Shown here piece after piece: positions 15,944 to 24,695 of a stretch of 64,000 nucleotides of DNA. This DNA comes from Streptomyces olindensis (GTDB taxonomy: Bacteria; Actinomycetota; Actinomycetes; Streptomycetales; Streptomycetaceae). The position numbers and the translations under genes were made by a program. The notes under the pieces are model-generated. The model saw nothing but the letters and a program-made list of their open reading frames with translations, made no database searches and was not told the origin of the DNA. How positions within the stretch are numbered: the first letter of the stretch is position 1; each line of letters begins with the position of its first letter. The DNA lies in contig JJOH01000108.1 in the NCBI GenBank assembly GCA_000696115.1, positions 88,448-152,447 on the forward strand. The letters run 5' to 3'.

Positions 15944-17137
15944 TCAGCCCTCCAGCTCCGCCCGTGCCGCGACGAACGCGTCCACCGCGCGGTGCACGTC
16001 GTCCGTGGAGTGGGCGGCCGACAGCTGCACGCGGATCCGGGCCTGCCCCTGGGGCACGACCGGGTAGGAGAAGCCGATCACGTACACGCCGCGCTCCAGC
16101 AGGAGTTCGGCCATGCGGCCGGCCTTCGCCGCGTCGCCGATCATCACCGGGGCGATGGCGTGGTCGCCGGGGAGGACGTCGAAGCCCTCCTCGGTCATGC
16201 GGCCACGGAAGAGCGCCGTGTTCTCGGCGAGCCGTACGCGCAGGTCGTCCGCCGACTCCAGCAGGTCGAGCACCTTCAAGGACGCCGCCGCGATCACCGG
16301 GGCCAGCGTGTTCGAGAACAGGTACGGCCGGGAGCGCTGGCGCAGCAGGGCGACGATCTCCGCGCGGGCGGCGACGTAGCCGCCGGAGGCGCCGCCGAGG
16401 GCCTTGCCGAGGGTGCCGGTGATGATGTCGACGCGGTCCATGACGCCGTGCAGCTCGGGCGTGCCGCGGCCGCCCGGACCGACGAAGCCGACGGCGTGGG
16501 AGTCGTCGACCATGACCATGGCGTCGTAGCGGTCGGCGAGGTCGCAGATCTCGCGGAGCGGGGCCACGTAGCCGTCCATGGAGAAGACGCCGTCGGTGAC
16601 GATCAGCCGGCGCCGCGCGTCGGAGGCCTCCTTCAGGCGGGCCTCCAGCTCGGCGAGGTCGCGGTTGGCGTAGCGCAGGCGGCGGGCCTTGGACAGGCGG
16701 ATGCCGTCGATGATCGACGCGTGGTTGAGCGCGTCGGAGATGACCGCGTCCTCCGGGCCGAGCAGCGTCTCGAACACGCCGCCGTTGGCGTCGAAGCAGG
16801 AGGAGTAGAGGATCGTGTCCTCCTGGCCGAGGAACGCCGACAGCCGCGCCTCCAGCTCCTTGTGCACCTCCTGGGTGCCGCAGATGAAGCGCACGGAGGC
16901 CATGCCGTAGCCCCAGCGGTCCAGGGCCTCGTGGGCGGCGGCGATGACCTCGGGGTGGTCGGCGAGGCCGAGGTAGTTGTTGGCGCAGAAGTTGAGGACC
17001 TCGCCGGGGCGGCCGCCCGCGGTGACGGCGACGGTCGCGGACTGCGGGGTGCCGATGACCCGCTCGGGCTTGTGCAGTCCGGCGGCGCGGATCTCGTCGA
17101 GGGTGGCGCGCAGGTCGTCACGCACGGAGTCGAACAT
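15944..17137 (-). CDS. kbl: 2-amino-3-ketobutyrate CoA ligase (glycine C-acetyltransferase)
   Basis: A 397-residue PLP enzyme of the alpha-oxoamine synthase family, the normal Kbl length. It has NNYLGLADHPEVIAAAHEALDRWG, substrate-loop VDDSHAVGFVGPGGRGT, and the PLP lysine in GTLGKALGGASGG. It cleaves 2-amino-3-ketobutyrate with CoA to glycine plus acetyl-CoA, the second step of threonine breakdown. AGGAG lies 8 bases before the ATG. The tdh gene is 57 bases upstream, and together they form the classic tdh-kbl operon. Confidence 0.96.
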   Translation of the reverse strand: MFDSVRDDLRATLDEIRAAGLHKPERVIGTPQSATVAVTAGGRPGEVLNFCANNYLGLADHPEVIAAAHEALDRWGYGMASVRFICGTQEVHKELEARLSAFLGQEDTILYSSCFDANGGVFETLLGPEDAVISDALNHASIIDGIRLSKARRLRYANRDLAELEARLKEASDARRRLIVTDGVFSMDGYVAPLREICDLADRYDAMVMVDDSHAVGFVGPGGRGTPELHGVMDRVDIITGTLGKALGGASGGYVAARAEIVALLRQRSRPYLFSNTLAPVIAAASLKVLDLLESADDLRVRLAENTALFRGRMTEEGFDVLPGDHAIAPVMIGDAAKAGRMAELLLERGVYVIGFSYPVVPQGQARIRVQLSAAHSTDDVHRAVDAFVAARAELEG

Positions 17138-17178
17138 CAGGAAGCTCCTAAGGTGCTCGCGGAGGGAGGGAGTCTTGC

Positions 17179-17188
17179 GGGGGGGGGG
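17179..17188. repeat. Run of ten G between tdh and kbl
   Basis: Ten consecutive G on the plus strand (C in the mRNA), in the 57-base tdh-kbl spacer. Such runs slip during replication; here a length change would alter only the spacing between the two cistrons. Confidence 0.7.
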
Positions 17189-17194
17189 CGGGAG

Positions 17195-18223
17195 TTACGC
17201 CGTCCAGTCGAGGATGACCTTGCCGCCGCGGCCGCTCGCCGCGTCGGCGAACGCCGCCTCGAAGTCGCGGTAGCCGTACCGGCCGGTGATGACGGGGGCG
17301 AGGTCGAGCCCGCCCTCCAGCAGGACCGACATGGCGTACCAGGTCTCGAACATCTCGCGGCCGTAGATGCCCTTGAGGGTGATCATCGAGGTGACGATCC
17401 GGGCCCAGTCGACCGGGAACTCCTCGGCGGGCAGGCCGAGCATCGCGATCCGGCCGCCGTGCGTCATGTTGGCGATCATGTCGCGCAGCGCCTCGGGGCG
17501 GCCGGACATCTCCAGGCCGACGTCGAAGCCCTCACGCAGCCCGAGCGTGCGCTGCCCGTCGGCGATGGTGGCGCCGGAGACGTCGAGCGCGAGACTGACG
17601 CCGATCTTGCGCGCGAGCTCCAGACGCTCCTCGCTGACGTCGGTGACCATGACGTGGCGGGCGCCGGCGTGCCGGGCCACGGCGGCGGCCATCAGGCCGA
17701 TGGGGCCCGCGCCGGTGATCAGCACGTCCTCGCCGACGAGCGGGAAGGACAGCGCGGTGTGCACGGCGTTGCCGAACGGGTCGAAGATCGCGGCCACGTC
17801 GAGGTCGACGGGCACCCGGTGCACCCACACGTTGGCGGCGGGCAACGTCACGTACTCGGCGAACGCCCCGTCCCGGCCCACGCCCAGCCCTATGGTGGCC
17901 CGGCACAGGTGGCGGCGGCCCGCCAGGCAGTTGCGGCACTTGCCGCACACCAGGTGCCCTTCGCCGCTGACCCGGTCGCCGACGCCGATGTCGGTGACGT
18001 CCCGCCCGGTCTCGACGACCTCGCCGACGAACTCGTGCCCGACCACGAGCGGGGTGTCGATCGCCTGCCGGGCCCAGCCGTCCCAGGCCCGGATGTGCAG
18101 GTCGGTGCCGCAGATGCCGGTGCGGAGCACCTTGATCAGCACGTCCGCGGGCCCGACGGCGGGTTCCGGGACGTCCGTGAGCCAGAGACCGGGCTCCGCC
18201 TTCTGTTTGACCAGCGCCTTCAC
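17195..18223 (-). CDS. tdh: L-threonine 3-dehydrogenase
   Basis: A 342-residue zinc-dependent medium-chain dehydrogenase. The catalytic zinc site is TGICGTDLHIRAWD with GHEFVGEV, the structural zinc loop is CGKCRNCLAGRRHLC, and the nucleotide-binding motif is ITGAGPIGLMAAAVARHAGA. It oxidises L-threonine with NAD+ to 2-amino-3-ketobutyrate, which Kbl then cleaves. The GTG at 18223 is chosen because CAGGAG lies 8-9 bases upstream. The upstream leader is long with no other gene, so post-transcriptional control is possible but unproven. Confidence 0.95.
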   Translation of the reverse strand: MKALVKQKAEPGLWLTDVPEPAVGPADVLIKVLRTGICGTDLHIRAWDGWARQAIDTPLVVGHEFVGEVVETGRDVTDIGVGDRVSGEGHLVCGKCRNCLAGRRHLCRATIGLGVGRDGAFAEYVTLPAANVWVHRVPVDLDVAAIFDPFGNAVHTALSFPLVGEDVLITGAGPIGLMAAAVARHAGARHVMVTDVSEERLELARKIGVSLALDVSGATIADGQRTLGLREGFDVGLEMSGRPEALRDMIANMTHGGRIAMLGLPAEEFPVDWARIVTSMITLKGIYGREMFETWYAMSVLLEGGLDLAPVITGRYGYRDFEAAFADAASGRGGKVILDWTA

Positions 18224-18404
18224 CGCTACGGCTCCTGAGGGTGGGTCCCGGCTCCGGGCATGCCGAAGGAGCCCCTGGGCCGGGAGAGGAGTGGGATCGC
18301 ACAGCAATCTGCCGTACGGCTGCCGCACCGGTCCATCGAGGTTTTCTTAAGCGCCGCCTCAGCTTTCCTTCACGCCTCCACGGGCACGGCGGACATCAGG
18401 GCGT
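18224..18404. other. Intergenic leader between the GAF gene and tdh
   Basis: About 180 bases hold the presumed tdh promoter and leader. A few GC-rich stems are possible but I recognise no known riboswitch, in particular no clear glycine aptamer core. Confidence 0.5.
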
Positions 18405-18977
18405 TCAGTAGGGCAGCAGGCCGTCCCGGCCCTCCAGCTCCATGGCGAGCCGCGCGGCGTGCTCCTTGATGGCGGTCAGGCCCGGCTTGCCCCAGGGCCG
18501 TGGCTCGACGTCGGCGACGCTGACCGTGCCCAGCACCAGGCCCGTGCCGTCGATGATCGGTGCGCCCAGGTAGGAGCGGACACCGAACTCGTCGACCACG
18601 GGGTTGCCGGCGAACCGCGGATAGTCGTGGACGTCCTCCAGGACCAGGGCCTTGCGTCGCGCCACCACATGGGGGCAGAACCCATGGTCGCGGGGCAGCG
18701 TGCGGCCGAGCTGCGGGCTGGTGCCGTCGCTCCGCACGACCGGCGCCACGGCCGGGACGTACAGACCGGCGTAGAACTGCCCCTGCTCGCCGGGGAAGTT
18801 GACCATGGCGTAGGGCGCCCCGGTCAGCTCGGCGAGGCGGTGGGCGAAGGTGTCGAGTGCGGGTTCGGGGCGCTCCCCGAGGCCCAGCCCGCGCAGTCGG
18901 CGGGCGCGGGCCGGGGCCTCCTTGTCCTCGGGTGTGAGAAGCAGACGACCGGCCGGGCGCGGCGGGTCGTAGCTCAT
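18405..18977 (-). CDS. GAF-domain protein next to a conservon
   Basis: A 190-residue single GAF-domain protein. The core runs from FAHRLAELTGAPYAMVNF to SYLGAPIIDGTGLVLGTVSVAD and ends with an alpha-helix AIKEHAARLAMELEG. It lacks an output domain and so is likely a ligand-binding partner. It lies 60 bases downstream of the conservon GTPase gene on the same strand, where related proteins or P450s are often found. ATG 18977 is supported by GGGAG 7 bases upstream. Confidence 0.8.
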   Translation of the reverse strand: MSYDPPRPAGRLLLTPEDKEAPARARRLRGLGLGERPEPALDTFAHRLAELTGAPYAMVNFPGEQGQFYAGLYVPAVAPVVRSDGTSPQLGRTLPRDHGFCPHVVARRKALVLEDVHDYPRFAGNPVVDEFGVRSYLGAPIIDGTGLVLGTVSVADVEPRPWGKPGLTAIKEHAARLAMELEGRDGLLPY

Positions 18978-19037
18978 GGGCACGCTCCCGGAGTGTGGGC
19001 ATGCGTCATATACGGTCTCCCTGATGGTGGTTGGAGA

Positions 19038-19667
19038 TCACATGTGGGCGCCATACCCCGTCGCGGGGGCGGGCGCGTGGGCGATGAGGTGGCGCACCAG
19101 GGTCAGCAGGGTCTGGACCCCGGAGCTGGAGATCCGGGCGTCGCAGCACACGACGGGGACCTCCTCAGGCAGGTCGAGTGCCGCGCGCACCTCCTCGGGG
19201 TCGTAGCGGTGGGAACCGTCGAACTCGTTGACGGCGATGATGAAGCCGAGGCCGCGCTGCTCGAAGAAGTCGACGGCCGCGAAACACTCCTGGAGGCGTC
19301 GGGTGTCGGCGAGGATGACCGCCCCGAGCGCTCCCTCGCACAACTCGTCCCACATGAACCAGAATCGCTCCTGGCCGGGCGTGCCGAAGAGGTAGAGCAC
19401 GTGCTGCGGGTCGAGCGTGATGCGGCCGAAGTCCATGGCCACGGTCGTCTCGACCTTGTTCTCGATGCCGTCGAGGTTGTCGGTCGCGGCGCTGACGGTG
19501 GTGAGCAGCTCCTCCGTGCTGAGCGGTGCGATCTCGCTGACCGCGCCGACGAAGGTCGTCTTGCCCACGCCGAACCCGCCCGCCACCAGGATCTTCAGCG
19601 CGGTGGGAAACGGGTCGGCGCCGCGGCCGGGTCCGTCGGCGTAGTCAGAGCTGTCGTCGTAGTCCAT
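19038..19667 (-). CDS. cvnD: Conservon GTPase (CvnD type)
   Basis: A 209-residue Ras-like GTPase of the conservon family. G1 is GGFGVGKTTFVGA (residues ~31-43), G3 is FGTPGQERF, G4 is NEFDGSHRYD in place of NKxD. It cycles between GDP and GTP at the membrane and couples to the CvnA kinase-like sensor and the CvnB/CvnC proteins. Its ATG lies 23 bases inside the cvnC gene and has GGAGG upstream. Which external signal is sensed is unknown. Confidence 0.93.
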   Translation of the reverse strand: MDYDDSSDYADGPGRGADPFPTALKILVAGGFGVGKTTFVGAVSEIAPLSTEELLTTVSAATDNLDGIENKVETTVAMDFGRITLDPQHVLYLFGTPGQERFWFMWDELCEGALGAVILADTRRLQECFAAVDFFEQRGLGFIIAVNEFDGSHRYDPEEVRAALDLPEEVPVVCCDARISSSGVQTLLTLVRHLIAHAPAPATGYGAHM

Positions 19668-20016
19668 CGAGCACTGCCTCCAGAAGAGCCCGGTCCGTCG
19701 GGTTGTGGTGGAACGCGGGGGGCTTGGTGGTCAGCGCCCCGCAGTCGACGAGGTCCGCCAGCAGCACCTTGGTGACGGCCACCGGCAGTTTCAGATACGC
19801 GGCCACCTCGGCGACCGCGACGGGCACACGGCACCGCTCGAGCGCCTCCGCGTGTTCGGGGCCGAGATAGCCGAGGGGGGTCGCCCCGGTGGCCATCACC
19901 TGCGACACGAGGTCGAGCGCGACGGTGGGACGGGTACGGCCGTTGCTGACCGTGAACGGGCGCACCAGGCGCCCGGCCGCGTCGTCGAGCCAGGGCCCGT
20001 CACCGGCCGCCGTCAC
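19645..20016 (-). CDS. cvnC: Conservon DUF742 protein (CvnC type)
   Basis: A 123-residue DUF742 protein: VRPFTVSNGRTRPT at the N-terminus, then a winged-helix-like C-terminal half (VAEVAAYLKLPVAVTKVLLADLVDCGALTTK). Family members mediate interactions in conservon complexes. The GTG start at 20016 overlaps nothing but begins 2 bases after the cvnB stop, and the 3' end overlaps cvnD, so all are one operon. Confidence 0.9.
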   Translation of the reverse strand: MTAAGDGPWLDDAAGRLVRPFTVSNGRTRPTVALDLVSQVMATGATPLGYLGPEHAEALERCRVPVAVAEVAAYLKLPVAVTKVLLADLVDCGALTTKPPAFHHNPTDRALLEAVLDGLRRQL

Positions 20017-20018
20017 GC

Positions 20019-20450
20019 TCAAGGCCTCATCGCCGGGGATTCGACGGACTGCCGGGGAGCGGTCACCAGGTAGGGGCGGACGCTCTTGACCAGCATCGCC
20101 ATCTCGTAGCCGAGCACGGCCGCGTCGGCCTCCCGGCCGGCGAGCACGGCCAGGCAGGTGCCGGAGCCGGCGGTGGTGACGAACAGCAGGGTCGAGTCGA
20201 GCTCGACCACGACCTGCCGTACGTCGCCGCCGTCGCCGAAGCGGACGCCGGCGCTGCGGCCGAGGGAGTACAGGCCCGAGGCCAGCGCGGCCATGTGGTC
20301 GGCGCTGTCCGGGTCGAGGCCGTGCACGGACTTCACGAGTCCGTCGCAGGACAGCAGCACGGCGGCGGTCGTGTGCGGTACGCGCTGCACGAGGCCGCTC
20401 ATCAGCCAGTCGAGATCGGATACATGGGCGGTCGGCGCATCGCTCGCCAT
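20019..20450 (-). CDS. cvnB: Conservon roadblock/LC7 protein (CvnB type)
   Basis: A 143-residue roadblock/LC7-domain protein (LDWLMSGLVQRVPHTTAAVLLSCDGLVKSV through LGYEMAMLVKSVRPYL). In conservons it binds the GTPase and is thought to regulate nucleotide exchange or hydrolysis. ATG 20450 has AAGGAG about 10 bases upstream. It starts 68 bases after the end of cvnA. Confidence 0.92.
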   Translation of the reverse strand: MASDAPTAHVSDLDWLMSGLVQRVPHTTAAVLLSCDGLVKSVHGLDPDSADHMAALASGLYSLGRSAGVRFGDGGDVRQVVVELDSTLLFVTTAGSGTCLAVLAGREADAAVLGYEMAMLVKSVRPYLVTAPRQSVESPAMRP

Positions 20451-20518
20451 GGTGGATCGACTCCTTGGGGTACGAAGGTCTGCGGGAGCGCTGGGGGTGG
20501 GGGTGGAAACGGGGGTGG

Positions 20519-22729
20519 TCATCCGGCGGGTGCGCTCCCGTCGTGCCGGGTGGTGGTGTGGTCGGGGCGGGACGCGCCCGCACCGTCCCGTAGGCCGCGT
20601 GCCTCGGTGGTGCGGACTGCGTCCATGGAGGCCGGGGTGGTCGAGGAGGGCAGCTCGGTGGGGAGCGGCTCCAGTTGTGCCGGCTGCCGGGGGATCGGAT
20701 CCCTGTGGGCGGGCTCCCTGTCCCTGTGGGAAGACATGGTGTCGCCCCACTCCATGTTCCCGGCCTCCATGTTCTGTTGGGCCTCGGCGAGGCTGATGCC
20801 GCGCTGGAAGGCCGCCATCAGACCGGGGTCGTGGCCGACAAGGTGCTCGGGGTCCTGGCGGGGCGCCGGGCCGTCGCGCAACTGGGGTGCGATGTGCTCC
20901 TGGGCGCGGCGGCGGGGCAGTTGGGGCTTGCCCATGGTGCCGGGCACGGCGCCGTTGTGCGGGGTGGGCGGCGCGGCCACGTTCTCGGCGAGGATGCGCC
21001 GGTCGTCGGCGCTGATGCCGGGCCGGGCCTCGGCCGGGGTGGGCCGCTCGCGGCGGGCGCCGCGCACGGGCAGCGGCGCGGGCCGGCCGTTCTTCGGGCT
21101 GCCGCCCGCGGCCGGTTCGGCCGCCTGCCGGTACCCATCGGGCGCGAGGCCGGCCGCGGACGGGCCGGTGGGAACCGCGGACGGGTCGACGGATGCCCTG
21201 CCCGGGACGGCGGATGGCGCGGACGGGATGGCGGATGCCGCCGGGCCGGACGACCGCGCCTCCGACGCGGGCACCGGCATGGACGAGAAGCCGGACACCG
21301 TCCCCTCGGCGGGCGACCTCCCCTCGGACAGGCCGAGGGCTCCGGCTCCACCCGAAGGCTGCGCGCCCTGCGCCGCCCGCCCGTGCTGCCCCGTCTGCCC
21401 GTGCTCCCCCGCCTGCCCGTGCTGCCCCGTCTGCCGCATCGGCACGGCCGGGCGCTCAACACCCGTCGCCGTACCGCCGCCCTGGGGCCGGCCCGCACCG
21501 CCGGGCGCTCCCGCCTCCGCCCCGAGCAGCGCCTGCGGCACGACGAGCACCGCCTGCACTCCGCCGTAGATGTTGGTCTGCAGGCGGACGGTGATGCCGT
21601 GCCGCCGGGCCAGCTGCGAGACGACGAAGAGCCCGATGCGGCCGTCGGCGAGGAGCCGGGCGACGTTCACCTGGTCCGGGTCGGCGAGCAGCGCGTTCAT
21701 GCGCGTCTGCTCCTCCAGGGGCATGCCGAGTCCGCGGTCCTCGACCTCGACGGCGAGCCCGGAGGTGACAAGGCCCGCGCGCAGCAGCACCTGGGTGTGC
21801 GGGGCGGAGAACACCGTGGCGTTCTCGACGAGTTCGGCCAGCAGGTGGATGACGTCGGCGACGGCGTGCCCGCGCAGGGTGCCGTCGACGGGCGGCACGA
21901 GCTTGACCCGGGAGTACTGCTCGACCTCGGCGATGGCCGAGCGCAGCACCTCGGTCATGGAGACCGGGTTGCTCCACTGGCGGCGGGAGACGGCCCCGCC
22001 GAGCACGGCGAGGTTCTCGGCGTGGCGGCGGATGCGCGTGGCGAGGTGGTCGACGTGGAAGAGCCCCTTGAGCAGGTCGGGGTCCTCCATCTCGTTCTCC
22101 AGCTCGTCCAGGATGGAGATCTCGCGGTGCACCAGGGACTGCAGGCGCCGGGCGAGGTTGACGAACACCTCCAGCTTCTGTTCGCTGCCGGCCTGGCTGG
22201 AGAGCTGCGAGGCCTGGACGACGGCGGTGACGGCGCCGTCGTGCGCGCGGGCCAGGTCGCAGGAGAGGAGTTCGAAGTCGTCGGCGTCCTGGGCGGCGCC
22301 GTCGCGCGGGCTCTGCGGACTGTGCTGCGGCGGTCCGTCACCGCGGCGCAGCGTCTCGACCAGGGCGCGCAGGTCGGCCTCGCGCCGGACGGTGGCGCGG
22401 CGCAGCACGCCGATGCGGTCGTGCACGGACCTGGCGGCCCGGTTGGCCGCCACCGCGGCGACGACGATGCCGACGAGGGTCACGAAGACCGCGCCGGCGA
22501 GTACGGCCCACAGCGTGAGGCCCGGCCGTGTTCCGGTGGAGCGGACGGTGAAGAGGACGGCGGCGCAGCCGCTCAGGGCGACGGCGACGGGCGGCAGTAC
22601 CGCGAGACGCAGCAGTTGCGGCCGTATGTGGGTCTCGGGCAGCGCGGTGGCGGTGCGGGCGGCCGGCCGCCCGTGCCGCCCGCCCTCACGGCGGTCTGCG
22701 CGTGCGGCCGGGGCGCGGAGGTGAGACAT
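20519..22729 (-). CDS. cvnA: Conservon sensor histidine-kinase-like protein (CvnA type)
   Basis: A 736-residue membrane protein. Two hydrophobic segments (~40-65 and ~73-98) precede a coiled linker, a dimerisation region with VHREISILDELENEM, and a HATPase_c domain (~315-430) with LLAELVENATVFSAP and ADGRIGLFVVSQLARRHG. The last ~300 residues are low-complexity, rich in Gly, Pro, Ala and Gln, including three 6-residue GQxG-type repeats. GAGGA is 7 bases before the ATG. It senses an unknown signal for the roadblock/DUF742/GTPase complex downstream. Confidence 0.92.
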   Translation of the reverse strand: MSHLRAPAARADRREGGRHGRPAARTATALPETHIRPQLLRLAVLPPVAVALSGCAAVLFTVRSTGTRPGLTLWAVLAGAVFVTLVGIVVAAVAANRAARSVHDRIGVLRRATVRREADLRALVETLRRGDGPPQHSPQSPRDGAAQDADDFELLSCDLARAHDGAVTAVVQASQLSSQAGSEQKLEVFVNLARRLQSLVHREISILDELENEMEDPDLLKGLFHVDHLATRIRRHAENLAVLGGAVSRRQWSNPVSMTEVLRSAIAEVEQYSRVKLVPPVDGTLRGHAVADVIHLLAELVENATVFSAPHTQVLLRAGLVTSGLAVEVEDRGLGMPLEEQTRMNALLADPDQVNVARLLADGRIGLFVVSQLARRHGITVRLQTNIYGGVQAVLVVPQALLGAEAGAPGGAGRPQGGGTATGVERPAVPMRQTGQHGQAGEHGQTGQHGRAAQGAQPSGGAGALGLSEGRSPAEGTVSGFSSMPVPASEARSSGPAASAIPSAPSAVPGRASVDPSAVPTGPSAAGLAPDGYRQAAEPAAGGSPKNGRPAPLPVRGARRERPTPAEARPGISADDRRILAENVAAPPTPHNGAVPGTMGKPQLPRRRAQEHIAPQLRDGPAPRQDPEHLVGHDPGLMAAFQRGISLAEAQQNMEAGNMEWGDTMSSHRDREPAHRDPIPRQPAQLEPLPTELPSSTTPASMDAVRTTEARGLRDGAGASRPDHTTTRHDGSAPAG
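21378..21431. repeat. Three 18-bp tandem repeats inside cvnA
   Basis: Three 18-bp units (CCCGTGCTGCCCCGTCTG and close variants) encode alternating QTGQHG/QAGEHG on the minus strand, in the disordered C-terminal tail of the sensor protein. Copy number may vary between strains. Confidence 0.7.
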
Positions 22730-23194
22730 CGGTGTCCTCGTACTGGTCCGTCGGTCCTGGCTGCCAGGGGGGCTCGCGGAGGTGTGGACCGGCTCGCGCG
22801 GCCGCTTCCGCGCGCCCCGGGCCGTCCGTCCGGACTCGCGCCGTTCCCGCCCGGCACCGGCCCGGCCGGGGTCCGTATGCCGCTCCGGGGCGGCGGCCAC
22901 GGCCGCGCCCGTGCCGGCCTCGGTCGCGCTCGGGCAGCGGGGATCCTCCTCGCGTCGACTCCCTCGTCCGCCTTGCGCCTGCACGTGCCGGCCCCCGCTC
23001 CTTGATCCGTCTGTTTCCCGACGGCCACTGACAGTAGTCGCCAGCGCATCATGTGCGGTGGGCAGTTGACAAACTCATACGGTGAGCGTCCCGCTCTGGT
23101 ATGAGGTCTCGTACGACAGACCGATAACCCCGTCATACATCCGACCGCACACGGAAACGTTTCGATCCGACCTGGTCAGAAGCGGTCACACAGA
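22730..23194. other. Conservon upstream region
   Basis: 465 bases with no convincing gene. It should contain the conservon promoter. A spaced inverted repeat CTCATAC-N18-GTATGAG at 23074-23105 is the only clear regulatory candidate. Confidence 0.5.
23074..23105. promoter_or_regulatory. Inverted repeat CTCATAC-N18-GTATGAG
   Basis: Seven-base perfect arms, 18 bases apart, about 345 bases upstream of cvnA and beside a TTGACA at 23066-23071 on the plus strand. It may be a dimer-of-dimers operator; no target gene lies to the right on the plus strand. Confidence 0.35.
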
Positions 23195-23239
23195 GACGGC
23201 GAGGGCCGGGGAGCCTCTCGCTCCCCGGCCCTCGCCGTC
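23195..23239 (-). terminator. Strong hairpin terminator after the MBL-fold gene
   Basis: A 19-bp perfect stem (GACGGCGAGGGCCGGGGAG and its complement) with a 7-base loop, 21 bases past the stop of the hydrolase gene. Confidence 0.85.
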
Positions 23240-23259
23240 CGTCCGTACCGCGCCTCGAG

Positions 23260-24568
23260 TCAGCCCGCCGGGAGTGTCTCGGGGTCCTCGGTACCCTTGC
23301 CCGCCCCACCCCGGCCGTCACGCTGCGTATCAGCCTGGGCCACGGCTGCCGCGTCCGAGACGGCCTTGATCGTGGCGTCGGCGAGGGCCTCCCCCACCGA
23401 ACCGCCACCGACCGAACCGCCACCGACCGAACCGCCGCCGCCCGGACGGCCGCCGGTCGGGGCGAGCGCCACCCCTCGCCACCACGGCTCCGATGGGACA
23501 GTCTCGGCCGTGGGCTCGAAGGGCTCGCCCGGGCGGGGCAGGGCGACGCGGGAGCCCACGGCGCGGGCCGCCGCGACCGTGCCCTCGCCCGGATCCGCCC
23601 ACGGATGTGTCGCCAGGTTGAACGTGGCCCAGTGGATCGGCAGCATCGGGCCGTGCTCCGGTCCGCCCTGGAGGTCCAGGTGGGCGCGCATGCCCTCGTC
23701 GGGGGTCATGTGGATGTCGGGCCAGAAGTCGGAGTACGCGCCGATCTGGATCATCGTGGCGTCGAACGGCCCGTGCTCGGCGCCGATCTCCTGGAAGCCG
23801 TCGAAGTAACCGGTGTCGCCGCTGTGGTAGATCCGGTGTTCGTCACCGGCGACGACCCAGGAGGCCCACAGGGTGTGCTGGGTGTTGCGCAGTCCCCGGC
23901 CGCAGAAGTGCCGGGCCGGGGTGGCCGTCAGGGTGAGGCCGTCGATCTTCGTCGACTCGTGCCAGTCCAGTTCGCGCAGCCGGTCGGCGGAGACGCCCCA
24001 GTGCTCCAGGTGGGCGCCGACGCCGAGCGGGACGGCGAACAGCGTGTCCGTGCCGGCCAGGGCCTTGATGGTGGGCATGTCCAGGTGGTCGTAGTGGTCG
24101 TGCGAGATGACCACCACGTCGACCGGGCCGAGCGCGGCCAGCGGCAGGGGCACGGGGTGCAGCCGCTTGGGGCCGGCGAAGGGGAACGGGGAGCAGCGTT
24201 CGCCCCACACCGGGTCGAAGAGCACCCGGCGGCCGTCGATCTCCGCGAGCACGCTGGAGTGCCCCATCCAGGTCAGGCGCAGCCCGGTGGCCGGCGGCCG
24301 GGCGATGTCGGCGAGGGTGGTGGCGTGCACCGGCACCGTGCCCTTGGGGGCGCGGCGGGGCCGGGTCTCCTTGTCGAAGAAGACCTTCGCGAAGTCCAGG
24401 GTCGAGCCCGAGGGCCGGGTCCGCGCGGGGCCGCCGGGGTTCTGGAAGACCCCGTCCTTGAAGTGGGGCGATCTGCGGATGCGCGCCATGCGCTCGCCGC
24501 TGGGGTCCGCGCCGAACGCCTCGGGCCGCAGCGCGCGGAGCCCGGAGTTCAGGGAACGGGAACCGGCC
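23260..24568 (-). CDS. MBL-fold metallo-hydrolase (NAPE-PLD/UlaG-like)
   Basis: A 436-residue protein (start GTG at 24568-24570, with GGAGGTACC before it). The metallo-beta-lactamase motif SHDHYDHLD supplies H157, H159, D161 and H162; WMGHSSVLAEIDGRRVLFDPVW and YHSGDTGYFDGFQEIG complete the metal site. The architecture is that of N-acylphosphatidylethanolamine phospholipase D-like and UlaG-like hydrolases. A (GGGSV)-type glycine/serine repeat near residue 385 links to an Ala-rich tail, uncommon in the family. Substrate unknown; a phosphodiester is most likely from family resemblance. Confidence 0.85.
23395..23435. repeat. 15-bp tandem repeats encoding GGGSV
   Basis: CACCGACCGAACCGC occurs at 23406-23420 and 23421-23435 with a partial copy from 23395. 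On the minus strand it encodes the Gly-Gly-Gly-Ser-Val repeat near the C-terminus of the MBL-fold protein. Confidence 0.75.
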
Positions 24569-24656
24569 ACGGTACCTCCAGGTGGAGTCGGTCAGGCTTT
24601 CCATTATGGTCGGCCCCTCCGACAACACCGGTGCACAGGGGTCCCGCCCGGGGCGA

Positions 24657-24676
24657 TACTGACCGATGATTCAGTA
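24657..24676 (+). promoter_or_regulatory. Candidate TetR operator TACTGA-N8-TCAGTA
   Basis: A 6-bp perfect inverted repeat, 20 bases before the dehydrogenase start. A TetR regulator is encoded directly downstream of that gene, so this is its likely site. Confidence 0.5.
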
Positions 24677-24695
24677 ATCTCGCGAAGGAGCCCGC

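Noticed and set aside
18224..18404. Glycine riboswitch before tdh
   Set aside because: The position is attractive but I cannot find the conserved aptamer core in the leader.
21300..21440. Collagen-like or CRISPR-type array
   Set aside because: The repeats are only 18 bp, contiguous and in frame within the sensor protein; there are no spacers.
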